From: Nocardia jejuensis NBRC 103114
Lineage (GTDB): Bacteria; Actinomycetota; Actinomycetes; Mycobacteriales; Mycobacteriaceae
NCBI RefSeq assembly: GCF_001613145.1
Contig: NZ_BDBU01000022.1
Span: 62,001 to 126,000, forward strand
Reading direction: 5' to 3'
DNA length: 64,000 nucleotides
Shown: one piece after another, positions 61,341 through 64,000 of the stretch
Position numbering within the stretch: position 1 is the stretch's first letter
How the letters are laid out: each line of letters opens with the position of its first letter
The notes under the pieces: generated by a model
Told to the model about the DNA's origin: nothing
Database searches by the model: none
The model's input: only the letters and a program-made list of their open reading frames with translations
Program-made: the position numbers and the translations under genes

Positions 61341-62836
61341 TTGGCCGCCCCGCTTTCGGTCACTTGCAATGTTCCACCCTTGAGAATCGAGCCCAGCAGC
61401 AGATATTCACCCGCGGTCGGACGGCGGCCCAGCAGAGCGGTGATCGCGTCGGCGCCGGTGTAGGCGACCGGACCGGAAATCGGACCGGCTGCCGGAGCGA
61501 CCGGAGCGACCGTGCCCGGCTGTGCGGCCGGAGCGGCGGGCGCGGCCGGAGCGGCGCCCGGAGCCAGGTTCGGGATCAGGCCCTGCAGCGGCGTACCGGC
61601 GAACGGATCGTTCACACCCTGGGGCTGCGCGCCCGGCTGCGTGATCGTGCCACCGGTGTTGAGACCCGGAATGAGCGGGAACCCGGCCGGCGGATCGGTC
61701 TTGGGCAACCCGGCGGCGGAGTCGAGTGCCTTGGGGCGCATCGATTCCGGCAGCGTGCCCGGATCCGACTCCAGCGGCGCGGTGTAGCAACTCGGGGCGG
61801 CCAGCTCGCCGTAGCGCGGGCAGTCGTCCCGGGTGTACGGCTTGTACGGCGTCAGCGTGATGCCCAGGTTCCAGGCCATCTGCCGCTGTGTGCCCCAGTT
61901 GAAGGTGGTCGCCAGACGGCGGATCGAGGTGTTCAGGTTCGCGATGGTCTGCGGGATGGCGGTCGGGTCGTCCGTCAGGGCGCCGAACATCTCGCTGGTG
62001 CCGGAGGTGACTTCCTTGCCCACGTTGGGGTTTCGGGCGAACAGGCCGTTCACCTTGTCGACCGTGCCGGCGGTGCCCGAGATCAGGGACATCAGTTCCG
62101 CGCGGCGATCGGAGATGGTCTGTGCCGTCTTCACCGACTCCGACAGCACGCTCATCAGTTCCGGTGCGGACTCGTTCAGCGCGTGGAAGGAATTGGAGAA
62201 GTCGGTGAGCATGACGCCGAGGTCCGGAATCGAGTCGTCGACCGACTGCAGCCAGCGGTCCACGCGCTCGACGCTGGAGCCGGGCATCCGGCCGCTGCCG
62301 TCCAGGGCGTAGGACAGGGTGCTGAGCACCCGGCCGAACTGCACCGGATCGATCTTGCCGAGGATGTTGCGGACCGTGGTCAGCGTGTCCTGCAGGGCGA
62401 TGGTGCCCTTGGAGGTGTCCTCGGAGATCTGTGAGCCCTCTTTGATGTGCCCGCCGTCGTTGCCGTTGTAGACGAGTTCGACCGAGGTGACGGCGAACAG
62501 GTTGGACGGCACGACACGCGCGGTGACACTCGCGGGGATCCCGCTGGTGTACTCCGGCTTCATCTCGATGTGGACCTTCTGCAGCTCGCCCTTGGCGGCT
62601 ACCGACACGTCCTTGACCGCACCGACCAGCACGCCGCGGAACTTCACGTCCGCGTTCTCGGGCAGGCCGTCACCGGTGGTGGTGAGATTGGCTGTGACGT
62701 TGACCTTTTCGATGAAGTAGCCCTGGTACCGGGCATACAGGAAGCCCAGGACGATGGCGAAGACGGTGAGACCGGAGACGCCCGCGATGAGCAGCTGGCG
62801 CATGGTCGGGCCACGCCCGCTCGGATCGATGATCAT
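61337..62836 (-). CDS. mceA: MCE-family protein MceA
   Basis: 499 residues, the longest Mce protein here. Membrane helix (GLTVFAIVLGFLYARY), MCE domain (ADVKFRGVLVGAVKDVSVAA), helical region (residues 140-330), then a long Pro/Ala-rich segment (residues 405-460) and a final short motif GRRPTAGEYLLLGSIL. MceA is usually the first tube subunit. It follows yrbEB by 12 bp. Confidence 0.92.
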   Translation of the reverse strand: MIIDPSGRGPTMRQLLIAGVSGLTVFAIVLGFLYARYQGYFIEKVNVTANLTTTGDGLPENADVKFRGVLVGAVKDVSVAAKGELQKVHIEMKPEYTSGIPASVTARVVPSNLFAVTSVELVYNGNDGGHIKEGSQISEDTSKGTIALQDTLTTVRNILGKIDPVQFGRVLSTLSYALDGSGRMPGSSVERVDRWLQSVDDSIPDLGVMLTDFSNSFHALNESAPELMSVLSESVKTAQTISDRRAELMSLISGTAGTVDKVNGLFARNPNVGKEVTSGTSEMFGALTDDPTAIPQTIANLNTSIRRLATTFNWGTQRQMAWNLGITLTPYKPYTRDDCPRYGELAAPSCYTAPLESDPGTLPESMRPKALDSAAGLPKTDPPAGFPLIPGLNTGGTITQPGAQPQGVNDPFAGTPLQGLIPNLAPGAAPAAPAAPAAQPGTVAPVAPAAGPISGPVAYTGADAITALLGRRPTAGEYLLLGSILKGGTLQVTESGAAK

Positions 62837-62848
62837 GCTCTGCGCCCC

Positions 62849-63712
62849 CTATCCCGAAATCCGGATGCCGGGGTTGACGCCCCAGATCGCCAAGGTCATG
62901 AACAGGTCCGCGAAGACGACCGCGATGATGCAGTACTTGATCGCGCGTCCGGCCGCAACACCCACGCCCTCCGGGCCGCCCGAGGCGAAAAACCCGTAGT
63001 AGCACTGGATGAACGTGGTGATCGCGACGAAGATGATCGCCTTCAGCAGTGAGTACAGCACATCGTGCGGCACCAGGAACTGATAGAAGTAGTGCTGGAA
63101 GGTACCGCTCGCGGTGCCGCCGATCAGCTGCACCGTCAGGGCGCAGGAGATGTAGGCGAACGGCAGCGCGAGGCAGTACAGCGGCACGATGGCGACCATG
63201 GCCGCCATCATCCGGGTGCTCACCAGATACGGAAGCGGCCGGATGGCAACCGATTCCAGCGCGTCGATCTCCTCGGAGATGCGCATCGCGCCCAGCTGTG
63301 CGGTGAACCGGCAGCCCGCCTGCGCCGCGAAGGCGAGCGTGGCGAGCATCGGGCCGAGCTCACGGGTGGTCGCGAAGGCGGAGATGGCGCCGGTCAGCGG
63401 GCTCAGGCCCAGCAGGTTCAGCGACGTGTAGCCCTGGATGGCGACGGTCATACCGCCGAACGCGGACAGGATCAGCACGACGCCGATCGTGCCGCCACCG
63501 ACGATGAGATTGCCGTTGCCCCAGGTGACGTCGGACAGCAGCCGCCAGACTTCCTTGGGGTACTGCTTGAACGCCATCGGCATCGAGCCGATGGACCTCA
63601 GGAAGAAGAAGACCTGATGTCCGATGCGCGCCACGAAGTCACGAGGCGACCGCGCGACACCCTTGATCCTTTGGAGAGGCCGCAGCAGCGGCGGAACATA
63701 CGTTGCTGACAC
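62849..63712 (-). CDS. yrbEB: YrbE-type ABC permease, second copy (YrbEB)
   Basis: 287 residues with five or six membrane helices. FTAQLGAMRISEEIDALESV is the signature EQ-loop of MlaE/YrbE permeases that contacts the MceG (MlaF-like) ATPase. The pair of YrbE proteins forms the membrane channel of the lipid importer. No ATPase is encoded in the window. It starts 3 bp after the yrbEA stop. Confidence 0.93.
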   Translation of the reverse strand: MSATYVPPLLRPLQRIKGVARSPRDFVARIGHQVFFFLRSIGSMPMAFKQYPKEVWRLLSDVTWGNGNLIVGGGTIGVVLILSAFGGMTVAIQGYTSLNLLGLSPLTGAISAFATTRELGPMLATLAFAAQAGCRFTAQLGAMRISEEIDALESVAIRPLPYLVSTRMMAAMVAIVPLYCLALPFAYISCALTVQLIGGTASGTFQHYFYQFLVPHDVLYSLLKAIIFVAITTFIQCYYGFFASGGPEGVGVAAGRAIKYCIIAVVFADLFMTLAIWGVNPGIRISG

Positions 63713-63715
63713 GAC

Positions 63716-64000
63716 TCAGACCATCTGTGGTGGGAACAGGGAGTTGTAGATCTGCGTGATGATGAGGTTCGTGCCGAAGAGCATGACGGCCGACATCACC
63801 ACCGCGGTGTTCACCGAGTTCGCTACGCCGCCGGGGCCGCCCTTGGCGGTGAGGCCGGCGTCGCAGGCGATGATCGCGGCGAGCAGACCGAAGATCAGCG
63901 ACTTGAGCAGCGCCACGAACAGATCCACCGTCACCGCGAACGAGGCGAAGGTGCCGATGTAGGAACCGGGCGTACCACCCTGCGCGAAGATATTGAAGAT
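63716..64000 (-). CDS. yrbEA: YrbE-type ABC permease YrbEA, C-terminal part (5' end outside window)
   Basis: The last 94 residues of the first permease are visible; the frame is open to the window edge (IFNIFAQGGTPGSYIGTFAS...). Hydrophobic helices (SLIFGLLAAIIACDAGLTAK, then a final helix around VMLFGTNLIITQIYNSLF) match the MlaE family. It is the first gene of the mce operon as far as seen. Confidence 0.9.
   Translation of the reverse strand: MFNIFAQGGTPGSYIGTFASFAVTVDLFVALLKSLIFGLLAAIIACDAGLTAKGGPGGVANSVNTAVVMSAVMLFGTNLIITQIYNSLFPPQMV

Noticed and set aside
1..64000. tRNA, rRNA, CRISPR arrays, integrases or transposases
   Set aside because: None seen on either strand by reading; tandem repeats at 7827-7893 have no spacers of CRISPR type.

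Overview
This window is high-GC actinobacterial DNA. A yrbEAB-mceABCDEF-mas lipid-import operon, an Sdh1-type succinate dehydrogenase, FadE10- and UspABC-like genes, a DinB2-type polymerase and many GTG starts point to Mycobacteriales, most likely Nocardia or a close relative. The genus is an inference from gene content. No tRNA, rRNA, CRISPR array, prophage or insertion sequence was seen.

Layout. 1-2.5 kb: end of a cation/proton antiporter, an Hsp15-like S4 protein, an NlpC/P60 wall hydrolase behind a cyclic di-AMP (ydaO) riboswitch, and a small protein. 2.6-7.9 kb: an AAA-type ATPase, a FadE10-like acyl-CoA dehydrogenase with two tandem terminators, an alpha/beta hydrolase, a small protein with a CRP-like site, then a repeat-rich intergenic patch. 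7.9-13.3 kb: a thiolase-fold protein that has lost its catalytic residues, divergent from an sdhCAB operon that starts with a 13-codon leader ORF. 13.4-17.3 kb: an accessory patch with an XRE/DUF397 pair, a coupled cassette of tiny genes, a GNAT acetyltransferase and a two-helix membrane protein.

17.3-22.2 kb: four tightly packed minus-strand genes of the SCO2521/SCO2522/SCO2523/SCO2524 families, including a ParA/MinD-like ATPase whose P-loop lysine is arginine. This conserved cluster has no assigned function as far as I know and is the best candidate here for an undescribed system. 22.5-26.7 kb: UspABC-like sugar importer without its ATPase, and an AlkA-like DNA glycosylase. 26.8-34 kb: a fused FAD/Fe-S D-lactate-type dehydrogenase, an ABC exporter with a MerR-type 19-bp-spacer promoter, a His-rich methyltransferase and a LiaF-like protein. 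33.9-41.3 kb: DinB2-like polymerase with a Gln at the steric gate, a crotonase, a hydrolase, an AcuI-like reductase, a nuclease-fold protein and Lon protease with an HspR (HAIR) operator.

41.4-54.8 kb: MFS exporter divergent from an ArsR-type regulator; a hydrolase-TetR operon with an operator inside its promoter, followed by an alcohol dehydrogenase; a Tat-exported metallophosphatase; a DUF445 membrane protein; a DinB-fold/maleylpyruvate-isomerase-like protein; a secreted low-complexity protein coupled to an L-2-hydroxyglutarate oxidase; an SRPBCC protein; and RNase H with a basic tail. 54.8-64 kb: the mce operon on the minus strand, running off the right edge inside yrbEA. Its genes mostly overlap by ATGA, so the import complex (two YrbE permeases, six Mce proteins) is made as one coupled unit, with the accessory Mas protein set apart by a hairpin.
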